In this document: piece by piece, positions 41,301 to 51,387 of the stretch
Layout of the letters: each line of letters starts with the position of its first letter
Position numbering within the stretch: position 1 is the first letter of the stretch
Assembly (NCBI RefSeq): GCF_011758805.1
Contig: NZ_JAANOW010000001.1
Span: 1,364,001-1,428,000, forward strand
Direction: 5' to 3'
Length of the DNA stretch: 64,000 nt
Origin: Mycolicibacterium fluoranthenivorans
GTDB taxonomy: Bacteria; Actinomycetota; Actinomycetes; Mycobacteriales; Mycobacteriaceae
Translations under genes and position numbers: made by a program
The notes under the pieces: generated by a model
What the model saw: only the letters and a program-made list of their open reading frames with translations
Database searches by the model: none
Told to the model about the DNA's origin: nothing

Positions 41301-42992
41301 TCACGCTTCTGCCAGGTAGCGGTGCACGAGCATCACCGCCATCGACCCTTCGCCGACGGCGGCCGCCACCCGCTTGGCGGATTCGGCACGTACATCCCCT
41401 GCAACAAACACACCGGGCACACTTGTTTCCAAATGGTGTGGCGGACGATCCAAGGTCCAGCCGACGACGTCGCGGAGATCAGGTCCGGTCAAGATGAAAC
41501 CGTGGTCGTCACGGGCCACGACGCCGTCGAGCCACTTGGTGCGCGGCGTCGCGCCGATGAAGCAGCACAGCCGGGTGGAGGGCACCTCGTCGCGTTCGCC
41601 GGTGCGTCGGTCCTCCAGCGTCAGCCCGACCAGATGGTCGTCCCGGCTGGTGGTGCCGACCACCTCGGTGCAGGTCCGGACGCTGATGTTGGGGGTCTGC
41701 TCGATCTGCTGGATCAGGTAGTAGGACATCGACGCTTCCAGCGACGGCCCACGCACCAGCAGCGTCACCGAGTTGGCCTGCTTGGACATGAACATCGCGG
41801 CCTGACCGGCCGAGTTGGCGCCGCCGACGATGTACACGTCCTCACCGGCGCACTCCGAGGCATCCGACACCGAGGCGCCGTAGTAGACGCCCTTGCCGAT
41901 GAGATTGGCGTCGTCGGAGGCCGAACAGCCGGTCACCGAGAGTTCGCGGTATTCCACGCCGGTGGCGAGGATGACGGCGCGGGCGCCGATGGTGCTGTGG
42001 TCCTCGAACGAGATCGTGCGGGCGGTGCCGACCTCGCCGGCCTGCAACTTGACCGCCTTGCGGGTGGTGATCACCTCGGCGCCGAACCGTTCGGCCTGGC
42101 GCCGCGCCGTGGTGGTGAGCTCGATTCCGGAGACACCGTTCTCGAATCCGAGATAGTTCTCGATGCGGGAACTGCGACCTGCCTGGCCGCCGGTGGTCGC
42201 TCGTTCGATGAGCACGGTGTTGAGCCCCTCGGAGGCGCCGTAGACCGCGGCCGCCAGGCCGGCGGGTCCGCCGCCGATGACCGCCAGGTCGTACATCTTC
42301 AGTGACGGGTTGGTGGACAAGCCCAGCAGGTCGGCCAGTTCGGAGTCGGTCGGCTCGACGAGCGGGGTGCCTTCCTCGGTGATGACCACCGGAAGCTGCC
42401 TGCCGTCCAGGCCGGCGGCGTCGAGCAGCTGTTTGCCCTTGGGCTCCTCGGCCGTGAAGGCTTTGAACGGGTACGCGTTGCGGGCCAGGAACTGACGCAC
42501 CTCCCAGGACCGCGGATTCCACTGGTGGCCGATCACCTTGGTGTACGGGATGGCGCGGTCGCCGACGGCGTGCCAGGCCTCCAGGAGCCCGTCGATCACC
42601 GGGTACAGCTTCTCCTCGGGTGGATCCCACGGCTTGAGCAGGTAATGGTCCAGGTCGACGACGTTGATGGCGTCGATCGCGGCGGTGGTGTCGGCGTAGG
42701 CGGTCAGCAGGACCCGCCGGGCCATCGGGTAGAGGTCCATCGCGGATTCGAGGAACTCGATACCGCTCATCTGCGGCATCCGGTAGTCGGCGACGAACAC
42801 CGCGACGGCGTCGCCGCGTAGCTTGAGTTCGTGCAGCGTTTCCAGGGCGTCCGGGCCGGATTCGGCACGGACGATGCGGTACCGCTCGCCGTAGTGGCGG
42901 CGCAGATCGCGGGCCACGGCACGGGACACGGCAGGGTCGTCGTCGACGCTGAGAATTACGGGTTTGCGGGGCTGGGGCGCGGGTCCAGTCAT
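41301..42992 (-). CDS. Response-regulator receiver fused to a thioredoxin-reductase-like flavoprotein
   Basis: 563 residues. Domain 1 (1-125) is a receiver: ILSVDDDPAVSRAV, phospho-acceptor D in VFVADYRMPQMSG, K in HYLLKPWDPPEEK. A middle segment (about 135-225: YTKVIGHQWNPRSWEVRQFLARNAYPF) resembles glutaredoxin-like sequence. The C-terminal part (from about residue 230) is an FAD/NAD(P) reductase: YDLAVIGGGPAGLAAAVYGASEGL, VYIVGGANSAGQAAMFMSKQA, GVFVAGDVRAES. The CxxC redox pair of thioredoxin reductase is missing: where CATC is expected it reads YYGASVSDASEC. So it is likely not a dithiol reductase but a redox sensor or a flavin-dependent output. It is the first gene of a unit with the kinase, whose start overlaps its stop region. 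Confidence 0.9.
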   Translation of the reverse strand: MTGPAPQPRKPVILSVDDDPAVSRAVARDLRRHYGERYRIVRAESGPDALETLHELKLRGDAVAVFVADYRMPQMSGIEFLESAMDLYPMARRVLLTAYADTTAAIDAINVVDLDHYLLKPWDPPEEKLYPVIDGLLEAWHAVGDRAIPYTKVIGHQWNPRSWEVRQFLARNAYPFKAFTAEEPKGKQLLDAAGLDGRQLPVVITEEGTPLVEPTDSELADLLGLSTNPSLKMYDLAVIGGGPAGLAAAVYGASEGLNTVLIERATTGGQAGRSSRIENYLGFENGVSGIELTTTARRQAERFGAEVITTRKAVKLQAGEVGTARTISFEDHSTIGARAVILATGVEYRELSVTGCSASDDANLIGKGVYYGASVSDASECAGEDVYIVGGANSAGQAAMFMSKQANSVTLLVRGPSLEASMSYYLIQQIEQTPNISVRTCTEVVGTTSRDDHLVGLTLEDRRTGERDEVPSTRLCCFIGATPRTKWLDGVVARDDHGFILTGPDLRDVVGWTLDRPPHHLETSVPGVFVAGDVRAESAKRVAAAVGEGSMAVMLVHRYLAEA

Positions 42993-43267
42993 ATCGTTCT
43001 CAATTATGCGCCCGCCGTCCAGTAATTTTGGCGCTGACCTCCGCACATGACCGCCGGCGGGGTGCGCGGGCAGCGATTTGGGTGCATGCCCCAGCAGAGG
43101 GTATTGTGGACCAACGGTGCGGCTTCCGCGCCGACTCTTCTCGTGCCCTGTCTTTGGAACTCTACCGTTCTACCGATCGAGCTCACGTTTTGTAGTCGGA
43201 ACGATGGGTGCACCGACTGCAACAGCGGGCGCACGATACGAAACTAAAGCAAGGATCGCTAGACAGT

Positions 43268-43489
43268 ATGGCCAAGAAAGACGGTGCCATCGAGGTCGAG
43301 GGTCGCGTGGTCGAACCCCTGCCCAATGCGATGTTCCGCATTGAGTTGGAGAACGGACACAAGGTCCTGGCCCACATCAGCGGCAAGATGCGGCAGCACT
43401 ACATCCGCATCCTGCCCGAGGACCGCGTCGTGGTGGAGCTCTCTCCATACGACCTGTCCCGGGGCCGCATTGTGTACCGGTACAAGTAA
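43268..43489 (+). CDS. infA: Translation initiation factor IF-1
   Basis: 73 residues of the OB-fold IF-1: [71 protein letters not shown], all conserved. I used ATG 43268 (MAKKDG); the upstream in-frame ATG adds residues that IF-1 proteins lack. It is the first gene of the alpha-type ribosomal unit. A hairpin and rpmJ follow. Confidence 0.98.
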
Positions 43490-43521
43490 CTCGCCCTCGA
43501 AACGCAACTACCAGTAGATGT

Positions 43522-43543
43522 GTGACGCGTCAGCGCGCGTCAC
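43522..43543 (+). other. Hairpin between infA and rpmJ
   Basis: GTGACGCG (43522-43529) pairs with CGCGTCAC (43536-43543) around a 6-base loop, 32 bases after infA. It could attenuate or stabilise the transcript; there is no T run after it. Confidence 0.45.
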
Positions 43544-43570
43544 CGCACAACCAAGAAGGATCGCGAAGCC

Positions 43571-43684
43571 GTGAAGGTGAACCCGAGCGTCAAGCCGATC
43601 TGCGACAAGTGCAGGGTGATCCGCCGGCATGGGCGGGTCATGGTGATCTGCTCTGATCCGCGGCACAAGCAGCGGCAGGGCTAG
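43571..43684 (+). CDS. rpmJ: 50S ribosomal protein L36
   Basis: A 37-residue zinc-ribbon L36: [21 protein letters not shown], then [16 protein letters not shown], with C-x2-C, C and H as zinc ligands. GTG start at 43571 after AAGGA. This is the zinc-binding form; it is short, so easily missed. It lies 81 bases after infA, as in other mycobacteria. Confidence 0.96.
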
Positions 43685-43857
43685 TCAACAGCCTGTCGAG
43701 CAGTTCCACCCACAACTGAATGCAGACCTCCCAGTACCACTGAGTGGCTGGCATCTGAAGAGATGGGCCACTCATACACGTCCGGCACGGAGGCCGGACC
43801 CCGTGAGGGGAACGGACTGGGAACAGACCTCCGCAACCTAGAAGGAAACACTGCCTG
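43685..43857 (+). promoter_or_regulatory. Structured leader upstream of rpsM
   Basis: 173 bases between rpmJ and rpsM with two good hairpins: TGAGTGGC (43741-43748) with GCCACTCA (43767-43774), and GTCCGGC (43780-43786) with GCCGGAC (43793-43799). In E. coli the leader before rpsM is the S4 binding site for autogenous control of the alpha operon; rpsD (S4) is three genes downstream here. That this leader does the same is inference. AGAAGGA before rpsM is its ribosome binding site. Confidence 0.4.
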
Positions 43858-44232
43858 ATGGCACGTCTCATGGGCGTTGACCTCCCGCGCGACAAACGCA
43901 TGGAGATCGCGCTGACCTATATCTACGGCATCGGCCGTACCCGCTCCCAGGAGATCCTGGACGCCACCGGTATCGACCGGAACCAGCGCAGCAAGGACCT
44001 GACCGACGATCAGGTCAGCACGCTCCGCGAATTCATCGAAGCCAACCTGAAGGTGGAGGGTGACCTGCGCCGCGAGGTTCAGGCAGACATCCGCCGCAAG
44101 ATCGAGATCGGCTGCTACCAGGGCCTGCGCCACCGTCGCGGCCTGCCGGTGCGTGGTCAGCGGACCAAGACCAATGCGCGTACCCGCAAGGGTCCCAAGC
44201 GCACCATCGCCGGCAAGAAGAAGGCCAGGTAA
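43858..44232 (+). CDS. rpsM: 30S ribosomal protein S13
   Basis: 124 residues of S13 that contact P-site tRNA and the 50S subunit. Conserved features are [81 protein letters not shown] (basic C-terminus). It follows the 173-base leader. Confidence 0.98.
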   Translation: MARLMGVDLPRDKRMEIALTYIYGIGRTRSQEILDATGIDRNQRSKDLTDDQVSTLREFIEANLKVEGDLRREVQADIRRKIEIGCYQGLRHRRGLPVRGQRTKTNARTRKGPKRTIAGKKKAR

Positions 44233-44238
44233 TCCGAG

Positions 44239-44652
44239 ATGGCACAAGCCAAGAAGGGCGCGCCCAAGAAGGGTGCCGCCAAGACCCGCCGCCGGGAAAA
44301 GAAGAACATCCCGCACGGCGCCGCGCACATCAAGAGCACGTTCAACAACACTATCGTCTCGATCACCGATCCGCAGGGCAACGTCATCGCCTGGGCATCC
44401 TCGGGCCACGTCGGCTTCAAGGGTTCGCGCAAGTCGACGCCGTTCGCCGCGCAGCTGGCCGCCGAGAACGCCGCCCGCAAGGCGCAGGAGCACGGCGTGA
44501 AGAAGGTCGACGTGTTCGTGAAGGGCCCGGGTTCGGGCCGCGAAACCGCGATCCGTTCTCTGCAGGCCGCAGGCCTGGAGGTCGGCGCGATCTCTGACGT
44601 CACACCGCAGCCGCACAACGGCTGCCGTCCGCCCAAGCGGCGCCGGGTCTAG
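44239..44652 (+). CDS. rpsK: 30S ribosomal protein S11
   Basis: 137 residues of S11, platform protein of the 30S subunit. Conserved parts are [73 protein letters not shown] and the [18 protein letters not shown] end. It begins six bases after rpsM. Confidence 0.98.
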   Translation: MAQAKKGAPKKGAAKTRRREKKNIPHGAAHIKSTFNNTIVSITDPQGNVIAWASSGHVGFKGSRKSTPFAAQLAAENAARKAQEHGVKKVDVFVKGPGSGRETAIRSLQAAGLEVGAISDVTPQPHNGCRPPKRRRV

Positions 44653-44669
44653 GGAAGAGGATTTAGACA

Positions 44670-45275
44670 ATGGCTCGTTATACCGGCCCCGCGACCCGCA
44701 AGTCGCGTCGCCTCGGCGTCGACCTCGTCGGCGGCGATCAGTCGTTCGAGAAGCGCCCCTACCCGCCCGGCCAGCACGGCCGCGCGCGGATCAAGGAGAG
44801 CGAATACCGCACCCAGCTGCAGGAGAAGCAGAAGGCTCGCTTCACCTACGGCGTCATGGAGAAGCAGTTCCGCAAGTACTACGAAGAGGCCAACCGCAAG
44901 TCTGGCAAGACCGGCGAGAACCTGCTGCAGATCCTGGAAAGCCGTCTGGACAACGTCATCTACCGGGCCGGGCTCGCCCGCACCCGCCGGATGGCTCGCC
45001 AGCTGGTCAGCCACGGCCACTTCACCGTCAACGGTGTGAAGGTCAACATCCCGAGCTACCGGGTGTCGCAGTACGACATCATCGACATTCGCGACAAGTC
45101 GCTGAACACCCTGCCGTTCGAGCTCTCGCGGGCCACCGCCGGCGAGCGTCCGATCCCGGGTTGGCTGCAGGTCGTCGGCGAACGGCAGCGCGTGCTGGTG
45201 CACCAGCTGCCCGAGCGGGCGCAGATCCAGGTGCCGCTCACCGAACAGCTCATCGTCGAGTTCTACTCGAAGTAA
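44670..45275 (+). CDS. rpsD: 30S ribosomal protein S4
   Basis: 201 residues. The S4 domain signature RLDNVIYRAGLARTRRMARQLVSHGHFTVNGVKVNIPSYRV is complete; the N-terminal zinc-finger cysteines of some S4 proteins are absent (zinc-free form). S4 nucleates 30S assembly and in E. coli represses its own operon through the rpsM leader. GGAAGAGG precedes the ATG. A 106-base spacer follows before rpoA. Confidence 0.98.
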   Translation: MARYTGPATRKSRRLGVDLVGGDQSFEKRPYPPGQHGRARIKESEYRTQLQEKQKARFTYGVMEKQFRKYYEEANRKSGKTGENLLQILESRLDNVIYRAGLARTRRMARQLVSHGHFTVNGVKVNIPSYRVSQYDIIDIRDKSLNTLPFELSRATAGERPIPGWLQVVGERQRVLVHQLPERAQIQVPLTEQLIVEFYSK

Positions 45276-45339
45276 TCGGCTTTCGCGGCCGTAGGCCGCA
45301 AGAGCATCTGCCGTCCAACCGGCGGCGGATACCCCATAA

Positions 45340-46434
<1,095 letters not shown>

Positions 46435-46493
46435 GCAATTCCGTCCCGGTCCTACCTGATACGGGGGCCGGCCCCATTTAGGAGATAGTCGCC

Positions 46494-47096
46494 ATGCCCA
46501 AGCCCACCAAGGGTGCTCGTCTCGGCGGGTCGTCCTCGCACCAGGCGGCGATCCTGGCCAACCTGGCCACGTCGCTGTTCGAGCACGGCCGCATCAAGAC
46601 CACCGAGCCGAAGGCACGGGCATTGCGTCCGTACGCCGAGAAGCTGATCACCCACGCCAAGAAGGGCTCGCTGCACAACCGGCGTGAGGTGCTCAAGAAG
46701 ATCCGCGACAAGGATGTGGTGCACACCCTGTTCGCCGAGATCGGACCCTTCTTCGCGGACCGCGAGGGCGGCTACACCCGCATCATCAAGGTCGAGAACC
46801 GTAAGGGCGACAACGCGCCCATGGCGGTCATCGAACTGGTGCGGGAGAAGACGGTGACCTCTGAGGCCAACCGTGCTCGCCGGAGCCGCGCCGGCGGCGA
46901 CATCGAGTCGGGTGCCGACGCCGCTCAGAAGGCGGCGGCCGCCGAGGCCCCCGTGGCCGAGGAGACCCCGGTGGTCGAGGCTGAGGTCGCCGATGAGGCG
47001 ATCGCCGATGCCCAGACCGCTGAGGCTGCCGACGACGTCGTCGAGGACGCGGCACCGGCTGAGGACACCGCCGGCTCCGAGGATGAAGCCAAGTAA
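46494..47096 (+). CDS. rplQ: 50S ribosomal protein L17 with acidic C-terminal extension
   Basis: 200 residues. The L17 core (1-118) has [56 protein letters not shown]; the last 70 residues are Ala/Glu-rich and acidic ([20 protein letters not shown]), longer than in most bacteria but typical of mycobacteria (about 180 in M. tuberculosis). AGGAGATAG precedes the ATG. It is followed by a strong terminator. Confidence 0.97.
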   Translation: MPKPTKGARLGGSSSHQAAILANLATSLFEHGRIKTTEPKARALRPYAEKLITHAKKGSLHNRREVLKKIRDKDVVHTLFAEIGPFFADREGGYTRIIKVENRKGDNAPMAVIELVREKTVTSEANRARRSRAGGDIESGADAAQKAAAAEAPVAEETPVVEAEVADEAIADAQTAEAADDVVEDAAPAEDTAGSEDEAK

Positions 47097-47104
47097 CGAA
47101 GTGC

Positions 47105-47144
47105 CGAACGAGCCCGCCATCGAATCCGATGGCGGGCTTGTTCG
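47105..47144 (+). terminator. Terminator of the alpha-type ribosomal unit
   Basis: A 17-bp stem with one G-U pair (CGAACGAGCCCGCCATC with its partner) around a GAATCC loop, 9 bases after rplQ, ending in TTCG. It separates rplQ from truA and helps decide the truA start. Confidence 0.85.
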
Positions 47145-47200
47145 TTCTCCCGTCGCTCCGCTCGCCCAGGATCGTTCTCCCGTCGCTTCGCTCGCCCCGG
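47142..47200. repeat. Two tandem 30-bp repeats before truA
   Basis: The unit starting TCGTTCTCCCGTCGCTCCGC occurs at 47142-47171 and 47172-47200 with few changes. Part of the unit (GTCGCTTCGCTCGCCC) resembles the 22-bp repeat at 20602 and 20638. It lies between the terminator and the truA start. Confidence 0.7.
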
Positions 47201-48090
47201 TGCGGCTGCGTCTCCAGATCGCTTACGACGGAACGGACTTCTCCGGCTGGGCCACTCAGTCCGGGCACCGCACCGTCGCCGGTGTGCTCGAGGACGCGTT
47301 GGCGACGGTGTTCCGCACTCCGCTGGTGTTGTACGCCGCGGGCCGCACCGACAGCGGAGTGCACGCCACCGGGCAGGTGGCGCATGTGGACGTCCCCGCT
47401 GAAGCGCTCGGTCACGCCTATCCACGTACCCCGCGGCCGCAGGACCCCGAGTTCCAGCCGCTGGTGCGCCGGCTGTGCCGGTTCCTGCCCGAGGATGTGC
47501 GGGTACTCGACATCGTCCGGGCTCCAACGGGATTCGACGCCCGGTTCTCCGCGTTGCGACGGCATTACGAATACCGGCTCAGCACCGCCGTATTCGGCGT
47601 GATCCCGCAACAGGCCCGGTTCATCACCCCGTGGCCGCGCAAGCTCGATGTCCCGGCCATGGCCGAGGCGTCCCGCGTGCTGGTGGGTTTGCACGATTTC
47701 GCCGCATTCTGCCGGCACCGCGACGGTGCCACCACCATTCGTGACCTTCAGCGATTCGACTGGCATGCCGAGGGCGACGCCGTCACCGCGTACGTCACCG
47801 CGGATGCGTTCTGCTGGTCGATGGTTCGGTCGTTGGTGGGGGCACTGCTCGCGGTCGGGGAGGGCCGCCGGGATGCCGCCTGGTGCGCGGGCCTGTTGGA
47901 CGCTTCGGCACGTTCCAGCGCGTTCGCCGTGGCTCCTGCGCGCGGATTGTCACTTGTCGGCGTCGACTACCCACCCGACGATCAGCTGGAGGCGCGCATC
48001 CTCATCACCCGGGATCTGCGAACCCGGCCCGGGGCCGCCGAGACGACGGGTTCTGCTGAGGAACAGCCGATTAGCCGCCAAGAACCGTAG
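47200..48090 (+). CDS. truA: tRNA pseudouridine(38-40) synthase
   Basis: 296 residues from GTG 47200 ([26 protein letters not shown]), the conserved start of TruA. The catalytic aspartate is in [33 protein letters not shown] and [10 protein letters not shown] follow the family pattern. It modifies U38-U40 in the tRNA anticodon stem. In-frame upstream starts exist (GTG 47101, ATG 47083), but they would run through the terminator hairpin and the tandem repeats, so I prefer the inner start. The convergent cutinase-like gene ends ten bases beyond the stop. Confidence 0.92.
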   Translation: MRLRLQIAYDGTDFSGWATQSGHRTVAGVLEDALATVFRTPLVLYAAGRTDSGVHATGQVAHVDVPAEALGHAYPRTPRPQDPEFQPLVRRLCRFLPEDVRVLDIVRAPTGFDARFSALRRHYEYRLSTAVFGVIPQQARFITPWPRKLDVPAMAEASRVLVGLHDFAAFCRHRDGATTIRDLQRFDWHAEGDAVTAYVTADAFCWSMVRSLVGALLAVGEGRRDAAWCAGLLDASARSSAFAVAPARGLSLVGVDYPPDDQLEARILITRDLRTRPGAAETTGSAEEQPISRQEP

Positions 48091-48099
48091 TCGCGGTGC

Positions 48100-48768
48100 T
48101 TATCTCAGCTTCTTGGCGACGAAATCGGCTGCCTGGTTCACCATGCCGGCTTTGATATAGCCGGGCGCGAGGTGCTCGGGCCAATAGGCCTGCCAGTTCT
48201 CCATATCCGTCGGATTGCAGATCGGGTCGTTGCCATGGCACAGCTCGATGGTCCGGCTCTGGAAAGCGGGATTGAACTGTGTGATCGGTGCGACCCATTG
48301 GATCCCGTTGCCGAACAACGCGACCGCGGCGATATGCGGATCCGCTGTCGCCGGTAGTGGCAGTTTGAATCCGAGCACTGGAAACGGCATAGCCAGCACC
48401 ACATCGGTGGCCGCGGCGCCGAGTGAATAGCCGCCCAGCACAATTGGCGTCTTGGGGCAGTTGGCCATGGTCGCCTGAATACGCCGGCTCATATCGTTGG
48501 CGCCCAGATCGATCTGGGTGTCGGCCGGGTAGTTCACCGAGTACAGCGAGATGTTCTTCTTGGTCTTCTGCCGCAGCGCGGTCGCCAGTGCATTGCCGAT
48601 CTGCCCCGCACCGGGCGGTTCCATCCGGCCGCGGGCGAAGATCAGTTCAGCGTCCGGACAGCCGGCGGCGGACGCGGACGGGAGAACGCCGACAGGTGCC
48701 GTCACTGTCAGTACCCCACCGACCACGGCCAGAATTGCGGCATACCACCGAAGTCGACCTCTCGACAT
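48100..48768 (-). CDS. Cutinase-like serine esterase (copy 1)
   Basis: 222 residues with a signal peptide (LRWYAAILAVVGGVLTVTAP, cleavage near SASAAGCPDA). The alpha/beta-hydrolase core has the cutinase box GGYSLGAAATDV with the nucleophile serine, the aspartate in HGNDPICNPTDM and the histidine in WPEHLAPGYI; cysteines (GCPDAEL, ANCPKTP, LCHGNDPIC) fit the two disulfides. Cutinase-like proteins of mycobacteria hydrolyse lipid esters or phospholipids outside the cell. I used ATG 48768; the in-frame upstream ATG adds nine residues before the signal peptide. One of four such genes here. Confidence 0.9.
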   Translation of the reverse strand: MSRGRLRWYAAILAVVGGVLTVTAPVGVLPSASAAGCPDAELIFARGRMEPPGAGQIGNALATALRQKTKKNISLYSVNYPADTQIDLGANDMSRRIQATMANCPKTPIVLGGYSLGAAATDVVLAMPFPVLGFKLPLPATADPHIAAVALFGNGIQWVAPITQFNPAFQSRTIELCHGNDPICNPTDMENWQAYWPEHLAPGYIKAGMVNQAADFVAKKLR

Positions 48769-48869
48769 CAAGATCACCGGCTCGAGTCTAGCCACGCGAA
48801 TTGACGTAGGCGTTTATCGAATCTTGATGTTCCCGAAATGGATTCGAGCCGTGACCTGTCGGAGATGAA

Positions 48870-49568
48870 TTACTGCACCCGCGCCGCGGCGAAATCGGCA
48901 GCCTGATCCACCAGGCCCGAACCGATATAGCCGTCCTGCAAATGGTTGGGCCAGTCGCGCTGCATTTCGCCGAGCGTCTGCGGGAATCCGTCACTGCAGA
49001 TCGGATCGGTGCCGTTGCACGCGTCAAATGTCCTGTCCCGGTATACCGGAGCGATATTGCCCGCGCCCGCGCGGTGACTGAAATTCCCGAAGAGTACGAC
49101 CGCCGCGATATGGCTGTCGACGCCGGGCGGTAGCGGGTTCTTGAAACCGAATCCATTCTCGGTGGCCGACAGTGCCACGGTCGCCGATACGGCACCCAGC
49201 GAGTAGCCGCCGACGACCAGGCGAGTGTCGGGGCAGGCATCTGCCATGTACTGGATACGCCGGCTGGTGTCGTTGGCGCCTGCGGCGATCTGGGTGTCGG
49301 CGGGGTAGTTCACGCCGTACACGGCGATGTCTTTGGGCACTCGGGCCCGCAAGGCGTCGATGAACGCCTGTCCGAGCCGACCGGGGCCGGGCGCCTCGTT
49401 GCGACCCCGGGCGAAGATGACTTCCACCGGCGGGCACGGATCTGCGTTCGCGGTGGCCAGTGTCGTCGACGGCGCTGTTGCGGAAATCAGCATCAGCCCG
49501 CCGACGGCACTCGCCGCCGCCACCATGGCGGCGGCGCAGCGCCGTACAGACTTCAGTAAGGTGTGCAC
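48870..49568 (-). CDS. Cutinase-like serine esterase (copy 2)
   Basis: 232 residues from GTG 49568. The signal peptide ends near TLATANADPCP. Catalytic features: VVGGYSLGAVSATVAL (serine), DACNGTDPICSDG (aspartate), WPNHLQDGYI (histidine). The mature part begins PCPPVEVIFARGRNEAPGPGRLG, a family start. The gene shares the same layout as copy 1, with a spacer of about 100 bases between them. The truA-cutinase neighbourhood is the same as in M. tuberculosis (Rv3455c to Rv3451). Confidence 0.9.
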   Translation of the reverse strand: MHTLLKSVRRCAAAMVAAASAVGGLMLISATAPSTTLATANADPCPPVEVIFARGRNEAPGPGRLGQAFIDALRARVPKDIAVYGVNYPADTQIAAGANDTSRRIQYMADACPDTRLVVGGYSLGAVSATVALSATENGFGFKNPLPPGVDSHIAAVVLFGNFSHRAGAGNIAPVYRDRTFDACNGTDPICSDGFPQTLGEMQRDWPNHLQDGYIGSGLVDQAADFAAARVQ

Positions 49569-49630
49569 CCAGCAAATACTAGCTGCACTCCGGTAATGGC
49601 TGGTCCTGCCCGTGTTCAGGTGCTGACAGG

Positions 49631-49888
49631 TCAGCCGGGCAGACCCTGCTCCTCGGTGGGCAGCGGGGCCGGTCCCTTGATCGCGGGCTCAGCCTTGGCG
49701 ATGGCTGGCGCGTTTGCCGGGGCGGTCGGGGTCACGGTGGTACCCAACTGCATCTCGCCGTCGGCAACGGCCACGTTCGACTGTTGCAGCAGCGCTCCGG
49801 TGGCCAGTGCGCCGAGGCACGCCAGGCCACCCACCGCGGCGGCGACCCGGACCCGGACGTTACTCAGGGAAATCTTGTGCGCGTTCAT
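49631..49888 (-). CDS. Small secreted hypothetical protein
   Basis: 85 residues. After a signal segment (VRVRVAAAVGGLACLGALATGALL) the mature part is short and Ala/Pro/Thr-rich (VAVADGEMQLGTTVTPTAPANAPAIA), without motifs. I chose ATG 49888 (MNAHKISL); an in-frame TTG seven codons earlier would follow no better site. It lies among the cutinase-like genes and may be co-expressed with them. Function unknown. Confidence 0.6.
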   Translation of the reverse strand: MNAHKISLSNVRVRVAAAVGGLACLGALATGALLQQSNVAVADGEMQLGTTVTPTAPANAPAIAKAEPAIKGPAPLPTEEQGLPG

Positions 49889-50007
49889 GATCGAACGAAC
49901 CCCCATCAATCTTGTCAGTAATAACGATCACTTCAACAAGATCAACAGCCCGTGCACTCGGCTGATTCCCGTCGCGCTGAGCCAAATAGTGTGATGTTGG
50001 CGGGTGT

Positions 50008-50670
50008 TTAGAGTAGGCCGGCGACGAAGCCCGCAGCCTGGTTGGTGGGGCCGCCGGTGTAGGCGCGGTGCGCCTCGACGTCCTCGCCGGGGCCGCAGAT
50101 CGGGTCGCCGCCGTTGCACAGGTCGATCGACCGCGCGCCCCAGACCGGGCTGGACGTCATCGGCAGGCCAATCTTGGCCGAGGGGTTGCCGAACACGGCG
50201 ATGGCTGCCACATGATCCGGTGCGTTGGGCGGCAGGGGAGCGTTGAACCCGACCGCGGGGAACGGCACGGCACTGATGACGTCGATCACCGCGGCGCCCT
50301 GGGAATAGCCACCCAGCACCAGTCGCGTGTTGGGGCAGTTTTCCATCATCCACTGGACGTGGCCGCTGGCGTCGTTTGCGCCGTTGGCGGCTGCCAGAAA
50401 GTCGTAGCTGGCCGGGTAACCGACCGCGTACGTCCCCACCGAACGCCCGCCGACCTTGCTGCGCAGGGAGCTGACGAACGCGTTGCCGATCCGGCCCAGA
50501 CCGGGATCTTCGTTCGTGCCGCGAGCGAACACCACCTCGATATCGGGACACCCGTCGGCGTGTGCCGAAGCCAGGCTGCCCACCGATGCGGGGGAGATGA
50601 TCGCCGCGGCTGCGGTCACCAGCGCGGCAGAGGTGGCCAGTCCGATGCGGCGAACAAGATCAGAAGTCAC
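50008..50670 (-). CDS. Cutinase-like serine esterase (copy 3)
   Basis: 220 residues from GTG 50670. Signal peptide (LATSAALVTAAAAIISPA, cleavage near SAHADGCPD). The mature part has GCPDIEVVFARGTNEDPGLGRIG, serine in LVLGGYSQGAAVIDVI, aspartate in CNGGDPICGPGEDV and histidine in EAHRAYTGG. The GYSQG box, as in classic cutinases, differs from GYSLG in copies 1 and 2, so this copy belongs to the other subgroup, with copy 4. Confidence 0.9.
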   Translation of the reverse strand: MTSDLVRRIGLATSAALVTAAAAIISPASVGSLASAHADGCPDIEVVFARGTNEDPGLGRIGNAFVSSLRSKVGGRSVGTYAVGYPASYDFLAAANGANDASGHVQWMMENCPNTRLVLGGYSQGAAVIDVISAVPFPAVGFNAPLPPNAPDHVAAIAVFGNPSAKIGLPMTSSPVWGARSIDLCNGGDPICGPGEDVEAHRAYTGGPTNQAAGFVAGLL

Positions 50671-50694
50671 GCCACATTCTAACGCCGAGCACAG

Positions 50695-51378
50695 CTAAAC
50701 AAGCGCGGCGACGAAACCTGCAGCCTGGGGGATGAATTCCGAGCTCTCGTAGTGGGTGTGGGCGAACGGGTTTCGACCGCGCGAGCAGATCGGATCACCG
50801 TCGGCGCACAGGTCGATGGCGCGGCCGCCGTAGGGCGACGGCGCGGTGTTGGCTGGATGGCTGAATTTCGCGCCCGGGTTCCCGAACACCGCGACGGCGG
50901 CGACCTTGCCCGCCAGGCTGCCCGGCAGCGGCGGTGCCGATCCGAACTCGCCGATCTTGTCGCCGACGGGTGGGACGCCGATCAGCATGTCGACGATCGC
51001 CGCACCCTGCGAATAACCGCCCAGCACGACCTTCGTCGACGGGCACTGTGCCGCCAGGGCGTTGATCCTGGCCGTCGCGTCGTACGCGCCATCGGCAGCG
51101 GCCAGAAAATCGTAAGTCGCCGGATAGTTGATCCCGTAGGTGCTCAGGGTGCGGCCACCGAGCTGGGGTGTGAGGGCGTCGGCGAGGGCTTGGCCGACGC
51201 GACCGATTCCCGGATCCTCGCTCGTCCCGCGGCCGAAGATGAGCTCGACATCCGAGCACGGCTCCGCGGTCGCCAGCGGTGCCGGTCCGGCCAGGAAAGC
51301 GAGGGCCGACACGATGGCGGAACCGACGGCTGCGGTCCGGGCTGACATCCTGAGCAACTTCACGGACAGCATCTTCAC
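50695..51378 (-). CDS. Cutinase-like serine esterase (copy 4)
   Basis: 227 residues from GTG 51378. Signal peptide (SALAFLAGPAPLATAEPCSD). Mature part: PCSDVELIFGRGTSEDPGIGRVGQAL, serine in VVLGGYSQGAAIVDMLIG, aspartate in CADGDPICSRGRNPF and histidine in FAHTHYES. It lies 24 bases upstream of copy 3 on the same strand, so the two may be co-transcribed. ATG 51372 is an alternative start. Confidence 0.9.
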   Translation of the reverse strand: MKMLSVKLLRMSARTAAVGSAIVSALAFLAGPAPLATAEPCSDVELIFGRGTSEDPGIGRVGQALADALTPQLGGRTLSTYGINYPATYDFLAAADGAYDATARINALAAQCPSTKVVLGGYSQGAAIVDMLIGVPPVGDKIGEFGSAPPLPGSLAGKVAAVAVFGNPGAKFSHPANTAPSPYGGRAIDLCADGDPICSRGRNPFAHTHYESSEFIPQAAGFVAALV

Positions 51379-51387
51379 ACTTGCAGG

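Noticed and set aside
47083..47199. Earlier starts for truA
   Set aside because: They would run through a 17-bp terminator stem and tandem repeats, and TruA proteins begin at the VRLRL-IAYDG segment.
48076..48118. 9-bp inverted repeat CGCCAAGAA/TTCTTGGCG between truA and the cutinase-like gene as a terminator
   Set aside because: The loop is 25 bases, both arms are in coding sequence and no T run follows; chance is likely.
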